From: JBOICV01 sp050740255
Lineage (GTDB): Bacteria > Pseudomonadota > Gammaproteobacteria > Nevskiales > JBOICV01
Reading direction: 5' to 3'
NCBI GenBank assembly: GCA_050740255.1
Contig: JBOICV010000060.1
Span: 1 to 35,023 of the forward strand
DNA length: 35,023 nucleotides
The notes beneath the pieces are model-generated. The model did not search any database. It worked only from the letters and a program-made list of their open reading frames with translations, and was not told where the DNA came from. Position numbers and translations under genes: made by a program. Of the stretch, positions 16,251 through 23,236 are shown piece by piece (the first letter of the stretch is position 1; each line of letters opens with the position of its first letter).

Positions 16251-16268
16251 TGGTCACTAATGTGACCA
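16251..16268. promoter_or_regulatory. Palindromic operator of the toxin-antitoxin operon
   Basis: TGGTCAC-TAAT-GTGACCA is a perfect 7-bp inverted repeat with a 4-base spacer, 20 bases upstream of the antitoxin ATG. Position and symmetry fit an autoregulatory site for the Phd/YefM-type antitoxin. Confidence 0.65.
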
Positions 16269-16372
16269 TAATAGTTGAACTGGTTTAAGCTTGCCACCCT
16301 CATCGGAGCGCCTGCTTTGAATTCTTGCCTTAGCAGGTTAGGGTATCTGCGGAATTACGATCTAAGTGCTCC

Positions 16373-17932
16373 ATGCCCGAACCGCAACTGCTCGCAATTG
16401 ACGTCGGCACGCAAAGTGCGCGCGCCATCGTTTTTGATCTTGCGGGCAATATTGTCGGCAAGGCGCAAATCCCAATCGAGCCGTATTTTTCTGCTCAACC
16501 AGGCTGGGCGGAGCAGGAGCCGCAGCTTTACTGGCGTTCGGTGGCGCAAGCCTGCGGCGAGCTGTGGAACAAGCACAAGCTTGATCCGGCGAGTATTGCG
16601 GGTGTGGCGCTGACCACGCAGCGCGCCACGGTCGTCAATCTGGATGCGCGCGGCCAGCCCTTACGGCCTGCCATCATCTGGCTGGATCAGCGGCGCGCGC
16701 ACGGTGTTCCGCCCGTTGGTGGCGCCTGGGGCCTCGCGTTCAAGCTGGCCGGTGTCACCAGTACGATCAAGGATTTCCAGTCCAAGGCCCAGGCCAACTG
16801 GATTGTTCAGAATCAGCCGCAAATCTGGGCGGAAACAAAGAAGTTTCTGTTGCTCTCCGGTTATTTGAACCAGCAACTCACCGGGCGCTTTGTGGATTCC
16901 AGCGCCAGTCAGGTGGGTTATGTCCCTTTTGATTTCAAGCATCTGCGCTGGGCCGGCGCGCGTGACTGGAAGTGGCAGGCGCTGCCGATCAAACGCGATC
17001 AGTTGCCCGATCTGGTGCCGCCTAGCGGCCGGCTGGGTGAGCTGGCGCACGACGCGGCCCGCACTCTGGGTTTGCGCGCCGGCTTACCCGTGATCTCGGC
17101 CGGCGCGGACAAGGCCTGCGAGGTACTGGGTGCCGGATGCCTGGAACCGCAGCAGGGTTGTTTGTCGTTTGGTACTACCGCCACGATCAACACGACTACG
17201 CGTAAATACCTTGAAGTCATTCCGCACATTCCGCCGTATCCGGCGGCAGTACCGGAGGCGTACAACACGGAAATTCAGATTTTTCGTGGTTTCTGGATGG
17301 TGAGCTGGTTCAAGGAACAATTTGCACACCGTGAGAGCAGTCTCGCAGCGGAACAGGGCCTGCCGACCGAGGCGCTGTTCGACAAGCTGGTGGAGCAGGT
17401 GCCACCCGGTTCGATGGGGCTGACGCTGCAGCCCTACTGGTCGCCCGGTGTGCGCGAGCCGGGACCCGAAGCCAAGGGCTCGGTGATTGGCTTTGGCGAT
17501 GTGCATACCCGCGCGCATTTGTACCGTTCCATCATCGAAGGCCTGGTGTACGCGCTACGTGCCGCACGCGAGAAGATAGAAGCGCGCAGCAAGACGCCGA
17601 TCACGATTCTGCGAGTGGCGGGTGGCGGCTCGCAGAGCGACGCGGCGATGCAGATTTCAGCGGACATCTTCAATCTGCCCGCACAGCGCGCTCATATCTA
17701 TGAGACTTCCGCGCTCGGTGCTGCGATCAATGCGGCGGTGGGTCTGGGGCTGCATCGGGATTACAGCGCAGCGCTCGGTGCGATGACCCGACCAGGGAAG
17801 ACCTTCACGCCGAACCCGGAATCAAGCCGGATTTATCAGGAGCTGTACACGCGCGTGTATCAGCGCATGTACAAACAGTTGCAGCCGCTATACAAGGAAA
17901 TCCGCGACATTACCGGCTATCCGCCACCATAA
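16373..17932 (+). CDS. FGGY-family carbohydrate kinase
   Basis: A 519-residue two-domain kinase. The N-terminal LLAIDVGTQSARAIVFD is the phosphate-1 region of the actin-like ATPase fold. WLDQRR lies near residue 102, SFGTTATI in the middle, and the adenosine motif GGGSQSDAAMQISADIF near residue 420 matches FGGY signature 2. The family phosphorylates glycerol, xylulose, ribulose and related polyols. Homologues are typically next to AGPS-like and GlpD-like genes, as here, so a glycerol-like or DHAP-related substrate is possible. The native operon has been split by the HEPN/TA insert, and the kinase now has its own upstream region (16304-16372) with no clear promoter consensus. Confidence 0.9.
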   Translation: MPEPQLLAIDVGTQSARAIVFDLAGNIVGKAQIPIEPYFSAQPGWAEQEPQLYWRSVAQACGELWNKHKLDPASIAGVALTTQRATVVNLDARGQPLRPAIIWLDQRRAHGVPPVGGAWGLAFKLAGVTSTIKDFQSKAQANWIVQNQPQIWAETKKFLLLSGYLNQQLTGRFVDSSASQVGYVPFDFKHLRWAGARDWKWQALPIKRDQLPDLVPPSGRLGELAHDAARTLGLRAGLPVISAGADKACEVLGAGCLEPQQGCLSFGTTATINTTTRKYLEVIPHIPPYPAAVPEAYNTEIQIFRGFWMVSWFKEQFAHRESSLAAEQGLPTEALFDKLVEQVPPGSMGLTLQPYWSPGVREPGPEAKGSVIGFGDVHTRAHLYRSIIEGLVYALRAAREKIEARSKTPITILRVAGGGSQSDAAMQISADIFNLPAQRAHIYETSALGAAINAAVGLGLHRDYSAALGAMTRPGKTFTPNPESSRIYQELYTRVYQRMYKQLQPLYKEIRDITGYPPP

Positions 17933-17948
17933 ACCTCTATCTAGATCC

Positions 17949-18013
17949 GTCACACCGGCGAAGGCCGGTGTCCAGGTTGTTAACGACTGGATTCCGGCTT
18001 CCGCCGGAATGAC
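17949..18013. repeat. GTCAC-CCGGC palindromic repeat, copy A
   Basis: The left palindrome CACCGG-CGAAGG-CCGGTG and right palindrome ATTCCGGC-TTCC-GCCGGAAT, each bounded by GTCA/TGAC, are separated by about 20 bases. Copy B at 23146-23212 has the same layout with single-base changes. It separates the converging FGGY kinase and MFS genes. Confidence 0.8.
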
Positions 18014-18021
18014 GACAAGGG

Positions 18022-19326
18022 CTAATCCGGAGTGACTTCCGCGAGCACGGATTGGTGGCGACCAGGTTCACGGATAAAAAGCGCGCTGATCACACCCATC
18101 GAAGCCATAGCGAAGCACAACCACAATCCATTGCGGTAATCCGTCCAGGCGTAGTGGCGTACGCCCTCCACCATGTCGCCATTCCAGGTCAGATCCATCA
18201 TCCAGCCGAAAGCCGGCTGCAAGAGCGCGGCGCCGGCAAACACGCCGGTGTTGGCCAGCGCCATCGACATGCCGGAAACAGCAGGCGGCACCAGCTCCTT
18301 GATGGCGGCGTAGTTCACGATCATGCCCGAGGCGCCAGTGCCTATCAGCACATAGAGCAGCAGCCCCGACCAGCCAGGCGCCCAGGGCAGAATACTCAGA
18401 CCGAGCCAGCCGAGTGCAGCCAGGCTGAGGGAACCGACAATAATGGGTTTGCGCAGTCCCAATCGATCCGACAACCATCCCGCAGCGAAGGAACCGACGG
18501 CGCCGGCCGCGAGCGCGGCGGTCGTATACAAGGCCGCGTCATTCCGCTCCAGCCCGAATGCGTCGCGTAATAGCGGCACACCCCAAAGACCTGCGAAGGC
18601 CATGACGCCGCCGCCTACACCGAACAGTGCCCAGAATCCCGGCCAGACATCGCGATTGCGCAACACCGCCCACAGGTCACGGGACCAGTGCGCGGCCGCC
18701 GCCGGCGCCTGATGGGTATGCAGCGGCGGCAAGCCCGCGTCCTGCGGCCGGTTGCGCACGAAGGCGAAGATTAAAAGGCCCAGCAGCAGCGATACGCCGC
18801 TCGCAGCGATGAACACATGCCGCCACGGCACCACGGAAACCACCGCAGCCAAGGGGCCCGCTGCGAGCAGCGAGCCCCCGCTGCCGATCAGCATCACGGT
18901 GCCGCTGATAAATGCGAAGCGCTCGGCTGGAAACCACTCGGTATTGCTCTTCATCAGACCGACGAAGGCGACCGACACCCCGAGCCCGGTGAGCAGCCGG
19001 CCGAAGGCCGCGAGGCCGAAGTCGGGCGCGAGCCCGAACATGAGTGAGCCGGCCGCTGCGATGAGCGAACCTGCGCCGACCGTGACTCTTGAACCCAAGC
19101 GGTCCGCCAGCACGCCGGAAGGCAATTGCATCGCGGCGTAGACGTAAAAGTACATTGCGCTCAGCGAGCCAAGCGTCGCGGCGGTAGTGTTGAACGCCAG
19201 CATCAGCTCGCCGGTCATGACCGCCGGCGCGATACGATGGAAGAAGGCCAGTACGTAGGCCGTCACCAGCAGGCCGAAGATCGTCCAGCGCAGGCGCGCG
19301 AAACGAAGTTGTTCGGTGCGATTCAC
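18022..19326 (-). CDS. Major facilitator superfamily transporter
   Basis: A 434-residue integral membrane protein with 12 predicted hydrophobic segments. It has the MFS loop 2-3 motif in LADRLGSRVTVG, a second-half equivalent SDRLGLRKPI, and a GRLLTGLGVS segment. The solute cannot be assigned. GTG 19326 was preferred because it lies 1 base after the stop of the upstream transporter gene (TGA-C-GTG) and gives a normal N-terminus; a longer frame to 19404 would overlap the neighbour. Likely the last gene of the zapE-EamA-MFS operon, with a palindromic repeat just downstream. Confidence 0.85.
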   Translation of the reverse strand: MNRTEQLRFARLRWTIFGLLVTAYVLAFFHRIAPAVMTGELMLAFNTTAATLGSLSAMYFYVYAAMQLPSGVLADRLGSRVTVGAGSLIAAAGSLMFGLAPDFGLAAFGRLLTGLGVSVAFVGLMKSNTEWFPAERFAFISGTVMLIGSGGSLLAAGPLAAVVSVVPWRHVFIAASGVSLLLGLLIFAFVRNRPQDAGLPPLHTHQAPAAAAHWSRDLWAVLRNRDVWPGFWALFGVGGGVMAFAGLWGVPLLRDAFGLERNDAALYTTAALAAGAVGSFAAGWLSDRLGLRKPIIVGSLSLAALGWLGLSILPWAPGWSGLLLYVLIGTGASGMIVNYAAIKELVPPAVSGMSMALANTGVFAGAALLQPAFGWMMDLTWNGDMVEGVRHYAWTDYRNGLWLCFAMASMGVISALFIREPGRHQSVLAEVTPD

Positions 19327-19327
19327 G

Positions 19328-20230
19328 TCACTGAACCGCTGCGGGTTGTGGGCGCTTGCCCAGTGCGCCCAGCAAGGCGCCGGTGGAGACCAGCCCAGTG
19401 CCAACGGTCACGACCTGAGTCAGCGGCTCACCCACCACCGGTACGGCGAGGAGTGCGCCCAAAGCCGGAACCAGCGACATCAGCATGGAGATTCTTACCG
19501 GCCCGAGATGCTCGGTCGCCTTGATGAATAGAATCATCGCCACGCATACCACCAATACGCCCTGAAATGCTGCCTGCAGGACGATGTCCTGCATCGGCGC
19601 CTGCGCGATGTTCTTTGGCAGAAACAACAAATAGATCGGCATATACGCGAGCATGGAGCAGACGCCGACCGTCAGCGTCACATCCAGCGCGCGCACCCGC
19701 CATTTCTTGAGAAATATCGTGAACAGCGCCCAGCTGAAAGAAGCGCACAGAAACAGAATGTCACCGAGCCAGTCGCGTTCGCCGCGCACGCCGGTAAGAC
19801 TCTCGCCGCCAATAAGACCGACGCCGCAGGCAATCAGCAGCAGGCCAAGCACACGCGCACGCGTCAGCCGTTCACCCAGAATCAGCAACCCCAGCAGCGC
19901 AGTCATGAAGGGCAGGGTGCCGGAGAGCAGCAAGGCGCCATGGCTGGCAGGAGCGAAAGCAAAACCGGAGTAGGCGAACAGCGGATAGGCAAAGCCGACA
20001 CAGGCGACAAACACTGCAATCTGATGGATTTTCAGCGGCGGCAGGCCGCGCTTCAGCAGCCATACGCCGAGAATTAATCCCGAAACCGTCAGGCGCAAAG
20101 CCGTGATATCGAACGGCGTCAGCGCGCTTTTGCCGCCGAGCCGCGAGATCACCACGAAGCTCGCCCAGATCAGAATGGTCAGGCCGGCATAAAGGTAGCC
20201 TACGGATTGAGAGTGCTCTTCCTGCGTCAT
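19328..20230 (-). CDS. EamA/DMT-family transporter
   Basis: A 300-residue membrane protein with ten hydrophobic segments arranged as two EamA repeats. It opens with YLYAGLTILIWASFVVISR and repeats the pattern in the second half (DILFLCASFSWALFTIFLKKW). DMT exporters move amino acids and metabolites out of the cell; the substrate is unknown. ATG 20230 overlaps the zapE stop as ATGA, which decides the start over a 12-codon-longer frame. Confidence 0.87.
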   Translation of the reverse strand: MTQEEHSQSVGYLYAGLTILIWASFVVISRLGGKSALTPFDITALRLTVSGLILGVWLLKRGLPPLKIHQIAVFVACVGFAYPLFAYSGFAFAPASHGALLLSGTLPFMTALLGLLILGERLTRARVLGLLLIACGVGLIGGESLTGVRGERDWLGDILFLCASFSWALFTIFLKKWRVRALDVTLTVGVCSMLAYMPIYLLFLPKNIAQAPMQDIVLQAAFQGVLVVCVAMILFIKATEHLGPVRISMLMSLVPALGALLAVPVVGEPLTQVVTVGTGLVSTGALLGALGKRPQPAAVQ

Positions 20231-21315
20231 GGCAAGTGGGGGCGGGCGAGATAGTCGTGCGAGCACATTTCGATCAGACGGCTTTGCGTGCGCTGGAATT
20301 CGAATTTCAGCAGCTCGCCGGTGTAAAGACTCGCTTGCGGCACGGCTGCGGAAAGAATCAGCTTCACGCCACGGTCGTAGAACTCATCCACCAGCGTGAT
20401 GAAACGCCGCGTTTCGTTCTCCAATGTCGCAGCGAGCTGCGGTACCCGCGACAGCAGCACCGTGTGGTAAAATCGCGCCAGCTCGGTGTAATCCGCCGCG
20501 CTGCGCGGGCCTTTGCACAGCGCCTCGAAGTCGAACCAGGCGACACCCTCGCTCAAGCGTCGCGCGGCGATCTTGCGGCCATGCAGTTCGAGCTTGCCGT
20601 CAACCCGCCCCGGTTCCGGCGCGATGCGAGAAAAGTAATCGGCCAGATTGCGTTCTGCTGCCTCATCCAGCGGCGAGTGATAGATCTCGGCCTGCTCCAG
20701 CACGCGCAGTCGATAGTCCACGCCCCCATCCACCTTGAGCACCTTGCAATGCTGCTTAAGCTTGGCGATTGCGGGCAGGAAGTTCTGCCGCTGCAGGCCG
20801 TCTTGGTACAACTCGTCGGGCGGCGTATTGGAAGTGGCGATCAGGGTCACACCCTGCTTGAACAGGCACTCGTTCAGTCGGCCGAGAATCATCGCATCGG
20901 CGATGTCGCTGACGAAAAACTCATCAAAACACAGCACGCGTGCCTGCTGTGCAAATTCTTCGGCAATCAGCGCGAGCGGGTCCTCCTGATCCTGATGGTT
21001 TTTGCGCCGTACGTGTACTTCCTGCATGAAGCGATGGAAATGAGTGCGGTATTTGCGGGTGAAGGGCAGGGCTTCGTAGAACGCGTCCATGAGATAGGTT
21101 TTGCCGCGGCCGACGCCACCCCATAGATACAGACCGGTCACCGGCGGCCAGCGGTACTTGCCCAGACGCTTCTTTGGCGGCTTGGCGAGCAAGTCGGCGT
21201 ACACGCCTTGGAGTGCGTCTACCGCAAGTGCCTGGGCACTGTCAGCGCTAATGCGTTCGCTGCGCAAATCGGCGTCGTAACGCGCGCGCGGCGCTGCGGG
21301 CTGGTCTGCGGTCAT
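20227..21315 (-). CDS. zapE: Cell division protein ZapE (AFG1-like ATPase)
   Basis: A 362-residue AFG1/LACE1-type P-loop ATPase. Walker A is GGVGRGKT near residues 66-73, followed by YLMDAFYEALP. Walker B is VLCFDEFFVSD, and sensor region IATSNTPPDELY follows. In E. coli, ZapE binds FtsZ and helps ring constriction under low-oxygen or heat stress. It is full length with its ATG at 21315 facing the divergent xerD. It heads a three-gene operon with two transporters through a 4-base overlap. Confidence 0.94.
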   Translation of the reverse strand: MTADQPAAPRARYDADLRSERISADSAQALAVDALQGVYADLLAKPPKKRLGKYRWPPVTGLYLWGGVGRGKTYLMDAFYEALPFTRKYRTHFHRFMQEVHVRRKNHQDQEDPLALIAEEFAQQARVLCFDEFFVSDIADAMILGRLNECLFKQGVTLIATSNTPPDELYQDGLQRQNFLPAIAKLKQHCKVLKVDGGVDYRLRVLEQAEIYHSPLDEAAERNLADYFSRIAPEPGRVDGKLELHGRKIAARRLSEGVAWFDFEALCKGPRSAADYTELARFYHTVLLSRVPQLAATLENETRRFITLVDEFYDRGVKLILSAAVPQASLYTGELLKFEFQRTQSRLIEMCSHDYLARPHLP

Positions 21316-21340
21316 TCAAGGGAAGGCGGGAACCGGCCGG

Positions 21341-21346
21341 TATTAT
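21341..21346 (+). promoter_or_regulatory. Possible -10 of a leaderless xerD transcript
   Basis: TATTAT lies 6 bases upstream of the xerD ATG (21353), so transcription from it would begin at or next to the start codon. No ribosome-binding site is seen there. There is no good -35 match, so the call is weak. Confidence 0.25.
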
Positions 21347-21352
21347 ACGGAT

Positions 21353-22279
21353 ATGGCTAGAGTTACCCGCGATGCGCAAGCCACGACGTCCACCGACGCG
21401 GCGCTGATCGAGCGCTTTACCGATGCTTTGTGGACGGAGCGTGGCCTCGCCAGGAATTCACTGATGGCCTATGGCGCCGACTTGGGCGGTCTGGCCCGTT
21501 GGCTGCGATCGCGCGGCAGTCAGTTGGAGCGGGCCGATCACGCTGATTTGTCCGAATACCTGGCAGTCCGTTTCAAAGGTGGCGCCAAAGTCCGCAGTGC
21601 GGCAAGACTGGTCTCGAGCCTGCGCCGTTTCTACCGCTGGTTGCTGCGCAACGGTTCGATCAAACGCGATCCGACCTTGTTGCTGGCGCGGCCCAAGCTC
21701 GGCCGCAGCCTGCCCAAGGCGCTGAGTGAGAACGAGATCGAGCAATTGCTGGCGGCGCCGGATACCGGCACCGCACAGGGTTTGCGCGACCGCGCCATGC
21801 TGGAGCTCATGTACGCCAGCGGCCTGCGCGTATCGGAGCTGGTCGGTCTGCGGCTGCAGCAGATCAGCCTGACGCAGGGTGTGGTTCGCGTGACCGGCAA
21901 AGGCGGGCGCGAACGCGTCGTACCGATAGGCGAGGAGGCGCTGGCCGCGCTGGAGCCTTACCTCAAAACAGGGCGGCCCGGGCTGCTGCGGGGGCGGGAA
22001 AGCGACTATCTCTTTCCGAGCCGCCGCAACGCGCGCATGACGCGCGAGAATTTCTGGCATATCATCCGCCGCTACGCTCGCGCCGCGGATATCCGCCGGC
22101 CCCTGTCCCCGCATGGGTTGCGGCACTCGTTCGCGACGCACCTGCTCAATCACGGCGCCGACCTGCGCGTGGTACAGATGCTGTTAGGCCACAGCGATCT
22201 GTCCACCACTCAGATCTATACGCATGTGGCGCAGGCGCGGTTGCAGGCCTTGCATGCGCGGCATCATCCCAGAGGTTAG
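21353..22279 (+). CDS. xerD: Tyrosine recombinase XerD
   Basis: A 308-residue tyrosine recombinase with an N-terminal SAM-like core-binding domain and a C-terminal catalytic domain. Catalytic residues are Arg159 (SGLRVSEL), His254 and Arg257 (HGLRHSFATHLL), His280 (LLGHSDLSTTQ) and nucleophile Tyr289 (IYTHV). XerD with XerC resolves chromosome dimers at dif under FtsK control. XerD rather than XerC is favoured by the HGLRHSFATHLL and DLSTTQ wording and by the dsbC neighbour, the same pairing as in E. coli. It lacks the extra patch of integron integrases. Confidence 0.93.
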   Translation: MARVTRDAQATTSTDAALIERFTDALWTERGLARNSLMAYGADLGGLARWLRSRGSQLERADHADLSEYLAVRFKGGAKVRSAARLVSSLRRFYRWLLRNGSIKRDPTLLLARPKLGRSLPKALSENEIEQLLAAPDTGTAQGLRDRAMLELMYASGLRVSELVGLRLQQISLTQGVVRVTGKGGRERVVPIGEEALAALEPYLKTGRPGLLRGRESDYLFPSRRNARMTRENFWHIIRRYARAADIRRPLSPHGLRHSFATHLLNHGADLRVVQMLLGHSDLSTTQIYTHVAQARLQALHARHHPRG

Positions 22280-22342
22280 TCCGAACCCCGGGCAATGGCA
22301 GATGTCTTAACAGGTGGAGCAGGAATTCAATCCGGAGTAATC

Positions 22343-23128
22343 ATGAAGAAGGCAGTATTTGCGCTGCTCGCAGCGCTGACGATAATGGGTTGCGGCAAGG
22401 CGGAAGAATCGCAGGCCGCGAAAACGGCGCCGGAAGCGGCCAAACCGGCGGCGGAGGAGGGCGACAAGGCGGTTCGCGCCAGACTCGAAAAGGATTTTCC
22501 CGATTTCAAGGACGCGAAAATCGAGCCCTCGCCGATTCCGGGCATATATGAGATCTCGACCGGTTCGGTCGTGGGTTATCTCACCGGCGACGGCGAGTAT
22601 TTGTTCGACGGCAGTCTGGTGGAACTGGACAGCAAGACCAATCTGACCGAAACGCGGCGTAACGACTGGCGCAAGGCGCAGGTCGAGGCGATAAAGGAAC
22701 AGGACATGCTGGTGTTCGAACCGAAGAAGGTCGAGCACACCATTACCGTGTTCACCGATCCGCAGTGTGGTTATTGCAAGAAATTCCAGGGTGACATGGA
22801 CGGCTATCTGGCCGAAGGCATCCGCGTGCGCTATATGTTCGTGCCGATCTTCGGCGATGAATCGAAGAAGCTCTCGCAAAACGTGTGGTGCGCCAAGGAC
22901 CAGAAAAAAGCCATGACGGAAATCATGGCGGGCAAGAAGATCGAAGATAAGACTTGCGACAATCCGCTGGAAAGGCATGTCGCAATTGCTGCCGAGATGG
23001 GCATCCGCGGTACGCCGGGCATTCTGGCCGAAGATGGCCGTCTGCTGCGGGGCTATATGCCGCCGCAAATGCTCAAGGCCGAACTGGAAGGCAAGCCGCT
23101 GGAAGATCAGGCACCGCCAAAAACCTAA
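22343..23128 (+). CDS. dsbC: Thiol:disulfide isomerase DsbC, probable lipoprotein
   Basis: A 261-residue periplasmic protein. The start at ATG 22343 was chosen because GGAG precedes it and a signal sequence (MKKAVFALLAAL) follows. The signal ends in IMGC, with Cys17 as a plausible lipobox, so it may be lipid-anchored, which is unusual for DsbC. A linker rich in Ala, Glu and Lys follows, then the dimerisation domain and a thioredoxin fold with redox motif CGYC (DPQCGYCKKF). A second Cys pair (VWCAKD, KTCDNP) and cis-Pro GTPG follow. DsbC reshuffles wrong disulfides and is kept reduced by DsbD. It follows xerD after 63 bases and is probably co-transcribed. Confidence 0.92.
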   Translation: MKKAVFALLAALTIMGCGKAEESQAAKTAPEAAKPAAEEGDKAVRARLEKDFPDFKDAKIEPSPIPGIYEISTGSVVGYLTGDGEYLFDGSLVELDSKTNLTETRRNDWRKAQVEAIKEQDMLVFEPKKVEHTITVFTDPQCGYCKKFQGDMDGYLAEGIRVRYMFVPIFGDESKKLSQNVWCAKDQKKAMTEIMAGKKIEDKTCDNPLERHVAIAAEMGIRGTPGILAEDGRLLRGYMPPQMLKAELEGKPLEDQAPPKT

Positions 23129-23145
23129 AGAACCTCTGATTTATC

Positions 23146-23212
23146 GTCACCCCGGCGAAAGCCGGGGTCCAGTGTGTTGAATTTGCTGGATTCCGGCTTT
23201 CGCCGGAATGAC
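23146..23212. repeat. GTCAC-CCGGC palindromic repeat, copy B
   Basis: Two palindromes (CCCCGGC-GAAA-GCCGGGG and ATTCCGGC-TTTC-GCCGGAAT) bounded by GTCAC and ATGAC, with the same layout and spacing as copy A at 17949-18013. It lies between the convergent ends of dsbC and the AddA-like gene and may end transcription from both sides. Confidence 0.8.
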
Positions 23213-23236
23213 AAAGAGCGATTGATCAGACCTTCA

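Noticed and set aside
18022..19404. Longer MFS start at 19404
   Set aside because: It would overlap the EamA gene by 77 bases in another frame. The GTG at 19326 directly follows the EamA stop and gives a normal MFS N-terminus.
21353..22279. Tyrosine recombinase considered as the integron integrase for the cassette array
   Set aside because: It has XerD motifs, lies next to dsbC as in other gammaproteobacteria, is 10 kb from the cassettes, and lacks the extra integron-integrase patch.
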